Shown here: positions 7,289 to 13,908 of the stretch, piece by piece
Numbering within the stretch: the first letter of the stretch is position 1
Layout of the letters: every line of letters starts with the position of its first letter
Assembly: GCA_910588425.1 (NCBI GenBank)
Contig: CAJUPM010000005.1
Span: forward strand, 68,572 to 95,239
DNA from: an uncultured Christensenellaceae bacterium
GTDB taxonomy: Bacteria; Bacillota; Clostridia; Christensenellales; Christensenellaceae
Direction: 5' to 3'
Length of the DNA stretch: 26,668 nucleotides
Translations under genes and position numbers: made by a program
Notes under the pieces: model-generated
What the model was told of the DNA's origin: nothing
Databases searched by the model: none
Seen by the model: the letters and a program-made list of their open reading frames with translations, nothing else

Positions 7289-8111
7289 TTCTTTTAGGCG
7301 CCCGCGCTCCGGCGCGTCCCGCAGGCCGCCCTGGCCTGCCCTGGTTTTTCTGGCGCTTTTGGCCCTGCTCTGCCTGCTGGCAGATGTGCTGGCCCCGGGC
7401 GATGCGGGGCATATGGACTATGCCGTGGTGGCTCAGCCCCCCGGCCCAGCGCATCTGCTGGGGACGGACGCCCTCGGCCGGGATGTCCTGGCCATGCTCC
7501 TGCACGGCGGCCGCACTTCCCTGCTCATCGGCCTTGGGGCGGCGGCCATTTCCGCGGCTATCGGCAGCGCGTATGGCTGCCTGGCGGCCCTCTGCCCGGC
7601 CTGGCTGGAGCAGCTGCTCCTGCGGGGCGCCGAGCTGCTGCTCAGCCTGCCCGGCATCCTGCTGGCCATCCTCCTGCAAGCCGCCCTGGGCCCGGCGAAT
7701 ATCTGGACGCTCTGCCTGGTCATCGGCGGCACGAGCTGGATGGAAATCACCAAAATCGTGCGCACCGAGGTGCGCGGCCTGCGGGAGCGGGAATATATCC
7801 TGGCCGCCCGGAGCATGGGCGGCGGGTTTTTCTACCTGCTTTTCCGGCATTTCGCCCCGGCCTTTTTCTCCTCCATCGCGTTCCAGGCGGTGAGCGGCAT
7901 CGGCGGGGCCATCGGCCTGGAGGCCACTTTGAGCTTTCTTGGCATCGGCCTGCCGGTGGAGGCCGTCTCCTGGGGCAGCCTGCTTCAGGCCTCCGAGCGC
8001 GCCCTGCTCACAGGGCAGTGGTGGATGATTTTCATCCCCGGGGCAGTGCTGGTGCTCTGCCTGCTCAGCTTCCTGCGGCTTGCAGACGCCCTGCGCCGCC
8101 CCTCTCAATAG
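7269..8111 (+). CDS. Opp/Dpp/Nik-type ABC transporter permease (NikC-like)
   Basis: Second membrane subunit of the importer, 280 residues. The N-terminal helix (about 22-42), the family motif HLLGTDALGRDVLAMLLHGG (63-82 region) and the EAA loop (EREYILAARSMGGGFFYLLFRHFAP) are all present. The ATG at 7269 begins MIRQFWHSF; longer in-frame starts lie in the insertion and were rejected. The insertion supplies a duplicate of the first codons upstream, so the intact gene probably depends on coupling to the frame that ends at 7276. Fourteen bases separate its stop from the binding-protein gene, consistent with one transcript. Confidence 0.88.
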   Translation: MIRQFWHSFRRPRSGASRRPPWPALVFLALLALLCLLADVLAPGDAGHMDYAVVAQPPGPAHLLGTDALGRDVLAMLLHGGRTSLLIGLGAAAISAAIGSAYGCLAALCPAWLEQLLLRGAELLLSLPGILLAILLQAALGPANIWTLCLVIGGTSWMEITKIVRTEVRGLREREYILAARSMGGGFFYLLFRHFAPAFFSSIAFQAVSGIGGAIGLEATLSFLGIGLPVEAVSWGSLLQASERALLTGQWWMIFIPGAVLVLCLLSFLRLADALRRPSQ

Positions 8112-8125
8112 AAAGGAAACTTTAT

Positions 8126-9661
8126 ATGAAGAAATTTTTAGCACTTTTTCTGGCCGCATTGCTGGCGGTGAGCCTGGCGGCCTGCGGGCAGGCCCCTGCG
8201 CAGAATTCCTCAAAACCTCTGGTCTACGGCAGCGGCGACTATACAGCCATCAACCCGGCGCTGTATGAGCACGGCGAAATCAACCTTCTGCTGTTTGCCG
8301 GGCTGACGGCGCACGGCGAGGATAACCGGGTGGTGCCGGACGTGGCCGAGAAGTGGGAGTTCGACGAGGCGACCAATACCTACACCTTCCACCTGCGCCG
8401 CGATGTGTATTTTCACGACGGCGTCCAGCTGACGGCGGCGGATGCCAAGTTCACGCTGGAGGCCATTATGGACCCGGCCAACGCCTCGGAAAATGCCTCC
8501 AACTACGAGGATATCACCGCCATCCGCGTGCCGGACGACTTCACTTTGGAGATTGAGCTTTCCGCGCCCAACGCCGCCATGCTGGATTACCTGACCATGG
8601 GCATCCTGCCCGCGCACCTGCTGGAGGGCAAGGATTTGGCCACAGACAGCTTCAACCAGCATCCCGTCGGCGCCGGGCCCTACCGGCTGGAAAGCTGGGA
8701 TGCTGGGCAGAGCATCACCCTCGTGCGAAGTGAGAAGTATCACCGGGGCGCGCCCAAAATCGAGAAAATCATCTTCAAGATTGTGGAGGATTCCCGGGCC
8801 CGGGCCTTGCAGCTGCAAAGCGGCGAGCTGACTTTGGCGCAGATTACGCCCGAGGATGCCGAGCTGCTGCGGGACAACGAAGATTATGCCCTCTACGAGA
8901 TGCAGACCGCAGACTACCGCGGCATTCTATACAACTTTAACAGCGCCTTTTTCGCAAGCCACCCAGAGCTTCCGGCGATTTTAAGCTATGCGGCAGACCG
9001 CCAGGCCATCGTGGATTCCGTGCTCCGGGGCAGCGGCCAGGCCGCCTATTCTCCCCTGCAAAAAGGGCCGTACAACAACCCGGATATGGAGAAATACGAG
9101 TACGACCCGCAGAAGGCCATGCGGCTTTTGGAGCAGGCGGGCTGGAGCCGGGGCGAGGATGGCTTCTATCAGAAGGACGGCGAGCGGCTGGCGTTCGTCA
9201 TCCACAACAGCCAGGGCGACCAGGTGCGCATCGATATGAGCAATCTCTGCGCCCAGCAGCTGCGGGAGATTGGCGCGGATGTGCGCGTGCAGGTGGATGC
9301 CCAGGTGGACTGGGCAGGGCAGGAGGCCTATCTCATCGGCTGGGGCAGCCCCTTCGACCCGGACGATCACACCTATAAAGTCTTTGGCACGGGCAAAGGC
9401 GCCAATTACAGCGGCTATTCGGATGCGAAGGTGGACGAGCTGCTCCGCCAGGCCCGGGAGACGAGCGACGGGCAGGAGCGCCTGCGGCTGTACGCGGAGT
9501 TTCAGGATGCGCTGGCCGCCAATCCGCCCTACACGTTCCTGGCCTATGTGGATGCGGTATATGCCGCCGCGCCCGGCCTGAAGGGCATCCGCGAGGATAC
9601 CGTTCTGGGGCATCACGGCGTGGGCATCTTCTGGAACGTCGCCGAGTGGGAGCTGGATTAG
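8126..9661 (+). CDS. Extracellular solute-binding lipoprotein, family 5 (NikA/DppA-like)
   Basis: A 511-residue binding protein that captures the ligand outside the membrane and delivers it to the two permeases. The signal peptide ends in the lipobox LAAC with Cys20 as lipid attachment site. Family 5 features include LLFAGLTAHGEDNRVVPDVAEKW, TYTFHLRRDVYFHDGVQLTAADAKF, VGAGPYRLESW and a C-terminal LIGWGSPFDPDDH segment. The ATG at 8126 follows GAAAGGAAAC; an upstream in-frame start lies inside the permease gene. Nickel (free or chelated) is inferred from the lar neighbours; the sequence alone does not fix the ligand. It ends the first part of the importer operon; about 790 bases of repeats separate it from the ATPase genes. 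Confidence 0.88.
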   Translation: MKKFLALFLAALLAVSLAACGQAPAQNSSKPLVYGSGDYTAINPALYEHGEINLLLFAGLTAHGEDNRVVPDVAEKWEFDEATNTYTFHLRRDVYFHDGVQLTAADAKFTLEAIMDPANASENASNYEDITAIRVPDDFTLEIELSAPNAAMLDYLTMGILPAHLLEGKDLATDSFNQHPVGAGPYRLESWDAGQSITLVRSEKYHRGAPKIEKIIFKIVEDSRARALQLQSGELTLAQITPEDAELLRDNEDYALYEMQTADYRGILYNFNSAFFASHPELPAILSYAADRQAIVDSVLRGSGQAAYSPLQKGPYNNPDMEKYEYDPQKAMRLLEQAGWSRGEDGFYQKDGERLAFVIHNSQGDQVRIDMSNLCAQQLREIGADVRVQVDAQVDWAGQEAYLIGWGSPFDPDDHTYKVFGTGKGANYSGYSDAKVDELLRQARETSDGQERLRLYAEFQDALAANPPYTFLAYVDAVYAAAPGLKGIREDTVLGHHGVGIFWNVAEWELD

Positions 9662-9664
9662 GGG

Positions 9665-9860
9665 GCAAAAGAGCAAAGGTCAAGGGCCATTCTTAATCAT
9701 GGGGGCGGGGCCCCCATACCCCCTTACTGGGGATAATAAAATGGGAGAGTGTGAAAATAAAATGCGTGCGGCGGGCAGAGCATGTGCGAGTATGCGCCCT
9801 CTGGCTGGCCGGATTTCGGCAGCGCGGGCAGGACTGACAATCTCCTGCATCCCAGCAATC
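9665..9860 (-). repeat. Inverted L-M-R repeats after the binding-protein gene
   Basis: Read on the minus strand: an L module (about 9850-9780), an M segment ending TTTATTATCCCCAGTAAGG, an R palindrome (GGGGGCCCCGCCCCC at about 9702-9716) and an AAGGTCAAGGGCC-type end three to twenty bases past the binding-protein stop. Confidence 0.75.
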
Positions 9861-10216
9861 GGGAATAGCAATGGATGCTCTTCCTATCAGAAAACTTGAG
9901 ACCAGGAATGAACAGAGCCGGGGGTGTGGGGGTGTCTGTACGGCCGCACCAGCTTATAGTTTTTTGCAAAATCGCTTGTGCGGCAGAGTTTGACGGTTCC
10001 CTGCTTTCTCTCTCGTACTCCCACCCCCACGGTGCTGCGCACGGCATATGGAGACGGCGCGTGCGGTAATGGCGGAATTTGCATTACCGCCATTCGGGCG
10101 TGCCCTCCGCAGGAGCGCCAAAAGTAACAAGAAGAAAAGTTTATGAACAAGCAGTTGGTCGGATTCTGCACAGCCTTTGAAATTTGCATGAAATAGAAGC
10201 CCTTTCGCCCTTGACC
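9861..10216 (-). repeat. 357-bp structured element, copy 2 (inverted)
   Basis: This is the inverted counterpart of 5161-5517. The arms are about 80% identical by eye. GCGGTAATG (10063-10071) and CATTACCGC (10082-10090) show a compensatory C-G to T-A change relative to copy 1. CACCCCCAC (10022-10030) and GTGGGGGTG (9926-9934) again close a core of about 83 bases, but the core sequence is different. It lies within the gap between the binding-protein and ATPase genes. Confidence 0.7.
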
Positions 10217-10284
10217 TTGAACTTGTTCTTGACCTTGCCAAAATAGACAGCATGTAAGATAGGAAAGCATCTTCATTTTGCCAA

Positions 10285-10445
10285 TTTATTCCCAAGTATC
10301 GGGTATGGGGTGAAACCCCATGATTACCCACCGCCCTTGACCTTGGCTCCGCATGGAAAGAGAGAGCATTTGCCCTCTGACAAACCGCCCCCCAGCGCCG
10401 CGTGCGGAATTGGCAGGTTTTGCCGTCCTATCATTCGGGTATAGA
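10285..10445. repeat. R and inverted L repeats before the first ATPase gene
   Basis: An R palindrome variant GGGGTGAAACCCC (10306-10318) keeps pairing through a C-G to T-A change. Beyond its TTGACC tail lies an L module in minus orientation ending CATTCGGGTATAG at about 10443, directly against the ribosome binding site of the ATPase gene. Between 10217 and 10285 I see only degenerate repeat tails. Confidence 0.75.
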
Positions 10446-10455
10446 AAGGAGAGCT

Positions 10456-11841
10456 ATGGCACTGCTGGAAGCAGAAAATCTCAAAGTCAGCTTTGAAACC
10501 CCGTCCGGGCCCTTCGCCGCGGTAGACGGCGTCTCGCTTTGCGTGCGGCAGGGGGAGACGCTGGCCATTGTCGGGCAGTCGGGCTGCGGGAAAACCGTGC
10601 TCTGCCGCAACCTCATGCGCCTGTGCACGGGCAGCTCCCGGGCGCAGGGCAGCATCCGGCTGGAAGGGCGGGAATTGCTGGGGCTTTCGGAAAAAGCCAT
10701 GCGCCAAATCCGGGGAAAACAGATGGCCTATCTCTTCCAGGAGCCGCATCTGGCGCTGAGCCCCTCCTTTCCCATCGGCGCGCAGATTGCCGAAGCCATC
10801 CTGGTGCACGAAAAGGCGGGTAAAAAGCAGGCAAAGGAGCGGGCGATGCGCCTAATCGAGCTGGTCCGGCTGGAGCCGTCCTGCTATTTCGCCTATCCGC
10901 ACCAGCTCTCGGGCGGCATGCTTCAGCGCGCGGCGCTGTCCGTAGCCCTGGCCTGCCAGCCAAAACTGCTCATCGCAGACGAGCCCACCACCGCCCTGGA
11001 CGCGACGGTGCAAGCCAAGGTGTTGCAGCTGCTGGCGCGGCTCAAGCGGGAGCTTGGCATGGCCATGCTGCTGATTACGCACGATTTTGGCGTGGCCGCC
11101 CAGCTGGCGGATACCATCGCCGTCATGCGCGCAGGCAGATTCGTGGAGCAGGGCCGGGCGGAGGAGGTGCTCTATGCGCCCGCCCACCCCTATACCTGGA
11201 GCCTGCTGGCCGCTCTGCCCGGGGCAGAGCAGATGCCGCGGGAAGCGAGTGCAGAGCTCCTTTGGCAAACCCCGCCCCTGCCGTCCGGCGCCGAATCCCA
11301 GCGCTTTTTGGCCGATTGCTCCGCACCCCCGGCGGGCACGGCCTCGCCTGAGCAGGTGCCTGCCAAAAACGCCCCCGCCAGCACTCTGCCCGGGGCGGAG
11401 CCTGTTCTCGGTGCCGCAAAAAAGCAGGAATGCGCGTCCAAGCCTGCCGCCCGGCTTGCCCAAACTGTGCCGGAGACGCAGGGAAGCTCCGCTCCGGTCA
11501 GCGCCGCCTGTTCGGCCGGTTTTGCCGGACATGTGTTGCAAGCGGGAGGCGCCGCCCATGCCCCGCTAGACTGCGCGCCGTCCGTCCAGCCAGAGCAATT
11601 TTTTGCGGAACAAGCACCGGAAGAGCCGTCCGGCGCCGCTCTGCCCCAGAATAGCCGTATAGACCATCCGGAGCAGGCGGGCCCCCAGGCCAATGCCGAA
11701 GCCCCGTCCGAGCCCCGGTTCTATCTGAGCCAGACGCACTGGGCGGCCATCCGCCGTCCCCAGCCCCCGCCCGTCCGGGTGCGGCAGGGCAAAGTTGTGA
11801 TAGAGGAGGGATATCTTGCAGAATCAGCCCCCCATATTTGA
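10456..11841 (+). CDS. ABC transporter ATPase (OppD/NikD-like) with long C-terminal extension
   Basis: First ATP-hydrolysing subunit of the importer. Walker A GQSGCGKT (40-47), Q-loop Gln95, signature LSGGM (151-155), Walker B LLIADEPTT (171-179) and switch His209 are intact. Members of this family usually end near 320-340 residues with a Cys-rich GCxFxPRCP segment. Here that segment is missing and about 130 residues rich in Ala, Pro and Gln (about 288-418) sit before a short family-like tail (FYLSQTHWAAI). The extension looks disordered and may be expanded low-complexity DNA. The ATG at 10456 follows AAAGGAGAG. The gene overlaps the next ATPase gene by 26 bases. Nickel transport is inferred from context. 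Confidence 0.87.
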   Translation: MALLEAENLKVSFETPSGPFAAVDGVSLCVRQGETLAIVGQSGCGKTVLCRNLMRLCTGSSRAQGSIRLEGRELLGLSEKAMRQIRGKQMAYLFQEPHLALSPSFPIGAQIAEAILVHEKAGKKQAKERAMRLIELVRLEPSCYFAYPHQLSGGMLQRAALSVALACQPKLLIADEPTTALDATVQAKVLQLLARLKRELGMAMLLITHDFGVAAQLADTIAVMRAGRFVEQGRAEEVLYAPAHPYTWSLLAALPGAEQMPREASAELLWQTPPLPSGAESQRFLADCSAPPAGTASPEQVPAKNAPASTLPGAEPVLGAAKKQECASKPAARLAQTVPETQGSSAPVSAACSAGFAGHVLQAGGAAHAPLDCAPSVQPEQFFAEQAPEEPSGAALPQNSRIDHPEQAGPQANAEAPSEPRFYLSQTHWAAIRRPQPPPVRVRQGKVVIEEGYLAESAPHI

Positions 11842-12691
11842 ACTGCGCGGCCTTTCGCATTCCTTTTCCCGCCGGGGCAGGCAGGTGCGCGCGCTTCTCG
11901 GCGTGAGCCTGCGGCTGTATGCCGGGGAGATTTTCGCGCTGGTGGGCGAATCCGGCTCGGGCAAATCCACGCTGGGCCGCCTGTTGGCAGGGCTGTATCA
12001 GCCTGCCCCCGGCCAGCTCTTCTACCAGGGCGCAGACGCCCGCCTCCTTTCGGCAAAACAGCGAAAAGCCCGCCAAAAACAGGTGCAGATGCTCTTCCAG
12101 AGCGCCTCTGCCAGCCTCAGCCCGCGCATGCGGGTCTGGCAGATTCTCTGCGAGCCCTTTGCCATCGCGCATACGCTTGGGTCAAAAGGCCGGGCAAAAG
12201 AGCGCGCGGCAGAGCTTCTGGGCGCGGTCGGCCTGCCGGAGGAGCTGCTCTGGCGCTATCCGTCCGAGCTTTCCGGCGGCCAGCGTCAGCGCGTCGCCAT
12301 CGCCCGGGCTCTGGCCATGCGCCCCGGCTATCTGGTGGCGGATGAGCCGCTCTCTGCACTGGATGCCCCGGCGCAGGCGCAGGTTGCCGCGCTGTTTGCG
12401 AAGCTGGCGGCGGCAGGGCAGGGCTGCCTGCTCATCGCGCACGACCTGGGTTTGGTGCGCAAAATCTGCCGGCGGGTGGGCGTGCTGTGGCAGGGCAGGC
12501 TGGTGGAGCTGGGCAGTGCGCAGCAGGTTTTTACCCGCCCCCTGCATCCGTATACGCGCCGCCTGCTGGCCTGCCAGCCCGCGCCGGATCCTGCCGTTCC
12601 CATCCCGCCCCTTCTGCCGCTGCCCTCCGCTCCCGCCGGCCGCTGGCAGGAGCACTCCCTCGGGCATTTCTGGCTGGACCCGGAAGCGTAA
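11816..12691 (+). CDS. ABC transporter ATPase (OppF/NikE-like)
   Basis: Second ATPase of the importer, 291 residues. It has Walker A GESGSGKST (44-52), the expected LFQSASASLSPRM Q-loop region, signature LSGGQRQRVAIARAL (152-166), Walker B LVADEP (173-178), switch His209 and the family C-terminal HPYTRRLL. The start is a TTG at 11816, five bases after GAGGAGGG, inside the 3' end of the preceding ATPase gene; coupling is likely. It should pair with the first ATPase under the two permeases encoded upstream. No strong terminator follows, only a short AGCGA/TCGCT hairpin without a T-run. Confidence 0.87.
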   Translation: MQNQPPIFELRGLSHSFSRRGRQVRALLGVSLRLYAGEIFALVGESGSGKSTLGRLLAGLYQPAPGQLFYQGADARLLSAKQRKARQKQVQMLFQSASASLSPRMRVWQILCEPFAIAHTLGSKGRAKERAAELLGAVGLPEELLWRYPSELSGGQRQRVAIARALAMRPGYLVADEPLSALDAPAQAQVAALFAKLAAAGQGCLLIAHDLGLVRKICRRVGVLWQGRLVELGSAQQVFTRPLHPYTRRLLACQPAPDPAVPIPPLLPLPSAPAGRWQEHSLGHFWLDPEA

Positions 12692-12748
12692 AAGTGCCAG
12701 CTAAAGCGATTTTCGCTAATCTTAAAAAAATATTCCGCAAAAATACTG

Positions 12749-12776
12749 TTGTGCTCTGGCGGCAGGATGCTATAAT
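12749..12776 (+). promoter_or_regulatory. Possible promoter upstream of a repeat cluster
   Basis: TTGTGC (12749-12754), 16 bases, TATAAT (12771-12776). No gene starts within 400 bases; a transcript would first cross repeat modules. It may drive an RNA from the repeats or contribute to the PAP2 gene. Confidence 0.35.
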
Positions 12777-12789
12777 GTTCACACCCGGC

Positions 12790-13080
12790 GGGAGTGAGTG
12801 CGCGCCCAAGGTCAAAGTCAATGGGTCATCATGGGGGCACGGCGCACCCGATTGCCAGGAATGGGAAAAATGCCATTCCCGCACGCGGCGCTGAAAGCCG
12901 GCTTGTCAGAGAGCAAATGCTCTCCCATTCTCTGCCCCCGCCCGCGCTTTCTTTCCGCACAATCCCATTATGATAATAGTAATGGGGTATGGGGGCTGTG
13001 CCCCCATGGCCAGAAGCGGCGCTTGAACTTGCGCTTTTGTCCCATGGCTAAGAGCCGCCCTTGCCCTTCGCCCCCTGCCT
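12790..13080 (+). repeat. L-M-R repeat upstream of PAP2 gene
   Basis: A nearly full-length element: partial R-like start (12818-12842), L (12844-12922, with a GGAATGGGAAAAATGCCATTCC hairpin-like start), M (to about 12983, CCCATTATGATAATAGTAATGG) and R (12984-13010), then TTGACC-like tails degraded into C-rich sequence up to the PAP2 promoter. Confidence 0.78.
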
Positions 13081-13110
13081 TTCCCCTTTTTTCCGATGTT
13101 TGCCAAAGGC

Positions 13111-13139
13111 TTGCCGGGGCGGGAAACTTGTGATATGAT
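13111..13139 (+). promoter_or_regulatory. Promoter of the PAP2 gene
   Basis: TTGCCG (13111-13116), 17 bases, TATGAT (13134-13139). It lies about 47 bases before the TTG start chosen for the gene. Confidence 0.65.
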
Positions 13140-13185
13140 AATGCCACGGCCGCAAATGGCCGAACGCTGTGCACTGGAGGAAGAA

Positions 13186-13707
13186 TTGAAGCTGGAACTT
13201 TCTATTTTGGATTATATCCATAAGCACCTGCGCTGTGTGCTGGGCGATTTTCTCATGCCGCTCATTTCGGCGCTGGGCAACGGCGGGTTCATCTGGCTTT
13301 GCGCCATCGGCGTTTTCCTGTGCACGACCCGCTACCGCATGGCCGGCCTTTCTATGGCGCTGGCGCTTTCCATGGGGCTTATTGTGGGCAACCTCATCTT
13401 AAAACCGGTGTTTCGCCGGGCGCGGCCCTTTGCGAAGCGGCCGGAATTGGAGCTCATCATCCGGGCGCCCAGGGATGCTTCGTTTCCCTCTGGGCATACG
13501 CTGACTTCCTTCGCCGCGGCCACGGCGCTGTTTCTGGCCGAGCGGCATCTGGGGAGCATCGCGCTGGTTTTGGCGGCGCTCATCGCCTTTTCCAGAATGT
13601 ATCTGTATGTGCACTACCCTTCGGATGTCCTGGCCGGGGTTCTGCTGGGATCGGGCTTTGGGTATATGAGCTTCAAAATGCTGGATATGTGGAAATTTTT
13701 GTTTTAA
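13186..13707 (+). CDS. PAP2-family membrane phosphatase (undecaprenyl-PP phosphatase-like)
   Basis: A 173-residue membrane enzyme of the PAP2/BcrC group, which removes phosphate from lipid pyrophosphates such as undecaprenyl pyrophosphate during cell-wall carrier recycling. All three phosphatase motifs are present: KPVFRRARP (K-x6-RP), PSGH in SFPSGHTLTSF, and SRMYLYVHYPSD (SR-x5-H-x3-D). Four to five hydrophobic segments surround them. I chose the TTG at 13186 because GGAGG lies five bases upstream; in-frame ATGs at 13096, 13135 and 13156 precede or overlap the promoter or lack a ribosome binding site. The gene is monocistronic, between its own promoter and a terminator. Substrate specificity is inferred from the family. 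Confidence 0.88.
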   Translation: MKLELSILDYIHKHLRCVLGDFLMPLISALGNGGFIWLCAIGVFLCTTRYRMAGLSMALALSMGLIVGNLILKPVFRRARPFAKRPELELIIRAPRDASFPSGHTLTSFAAATALFLAERHLGSIALVLAALIAFSRMYLYVHYPSDVLAGVLLGSGFGYMSFKMLDMWKFLF

Positions 13708-13736
13708 ACTGAAAATAAAGTTTCGGTTGGGAAGGG

Positions 13737-13781
13737 AAGGCCGCAGAGGAACGCCGTGCTGCGGTCTTAGTTTGCCTTTTT
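13737..13781 (+). terminator. Terminator after PAP2 gene
   Basis: AAGGCCGCAG (13737-13746) pairs with CTGCGGTCTT (13759-13768), one G-T pair; TTTGCCTTTTTT follows. Confidence 0.7.
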
Positions 13782-13815
13782 TCACAAATTTGACGATATT
13801 TTACAAACTTGAAAC

Positions 13816-13856
13816 CTCCCGCAGGCCCCAGAGCCGCCGGGAGCTCTTGTTTTTTG
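13816..13856 (+). terminator. Second terminator-like hairpin, overlapping the next promoter
   Basis: CTCCCG (13816-13821) pairs with CGGGAG (13837-13842), followed by CTCTTGTTTTTT. The T-run contains the -35 box of the following promoter, so the structure could also be incidental. Confidence 0.45.
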
Positions 13857-13875
13857 CGGCCCGGGCGGCTAAAAT
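13847..13875 (+). promoter_or_regulatory. Promoter of the surface-protein gene
   Basis: TTGTTT (13847-13852), 17 bases, TAAAAT (13870-13875), 33 bases before the TTG start. Confidence 0.55.
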
Positions 13876-13908
13876 AAAAGCACAAATAACGGTTAGGAGC
13901 AATCTGCC

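Noticed and set aside
9702..9716. R palindromes as ordinary rho-independent terminators
   Set aside because: Stems are strong but T-runs are lacking and several genes already have separate classical terminators.
13096..13185. Longer N-terminus of the PAP2 protein
   Set aside because: The early ATGs lie before or in the promoter or lack a ribosome binding site; the TTG at 13186 has a good one.
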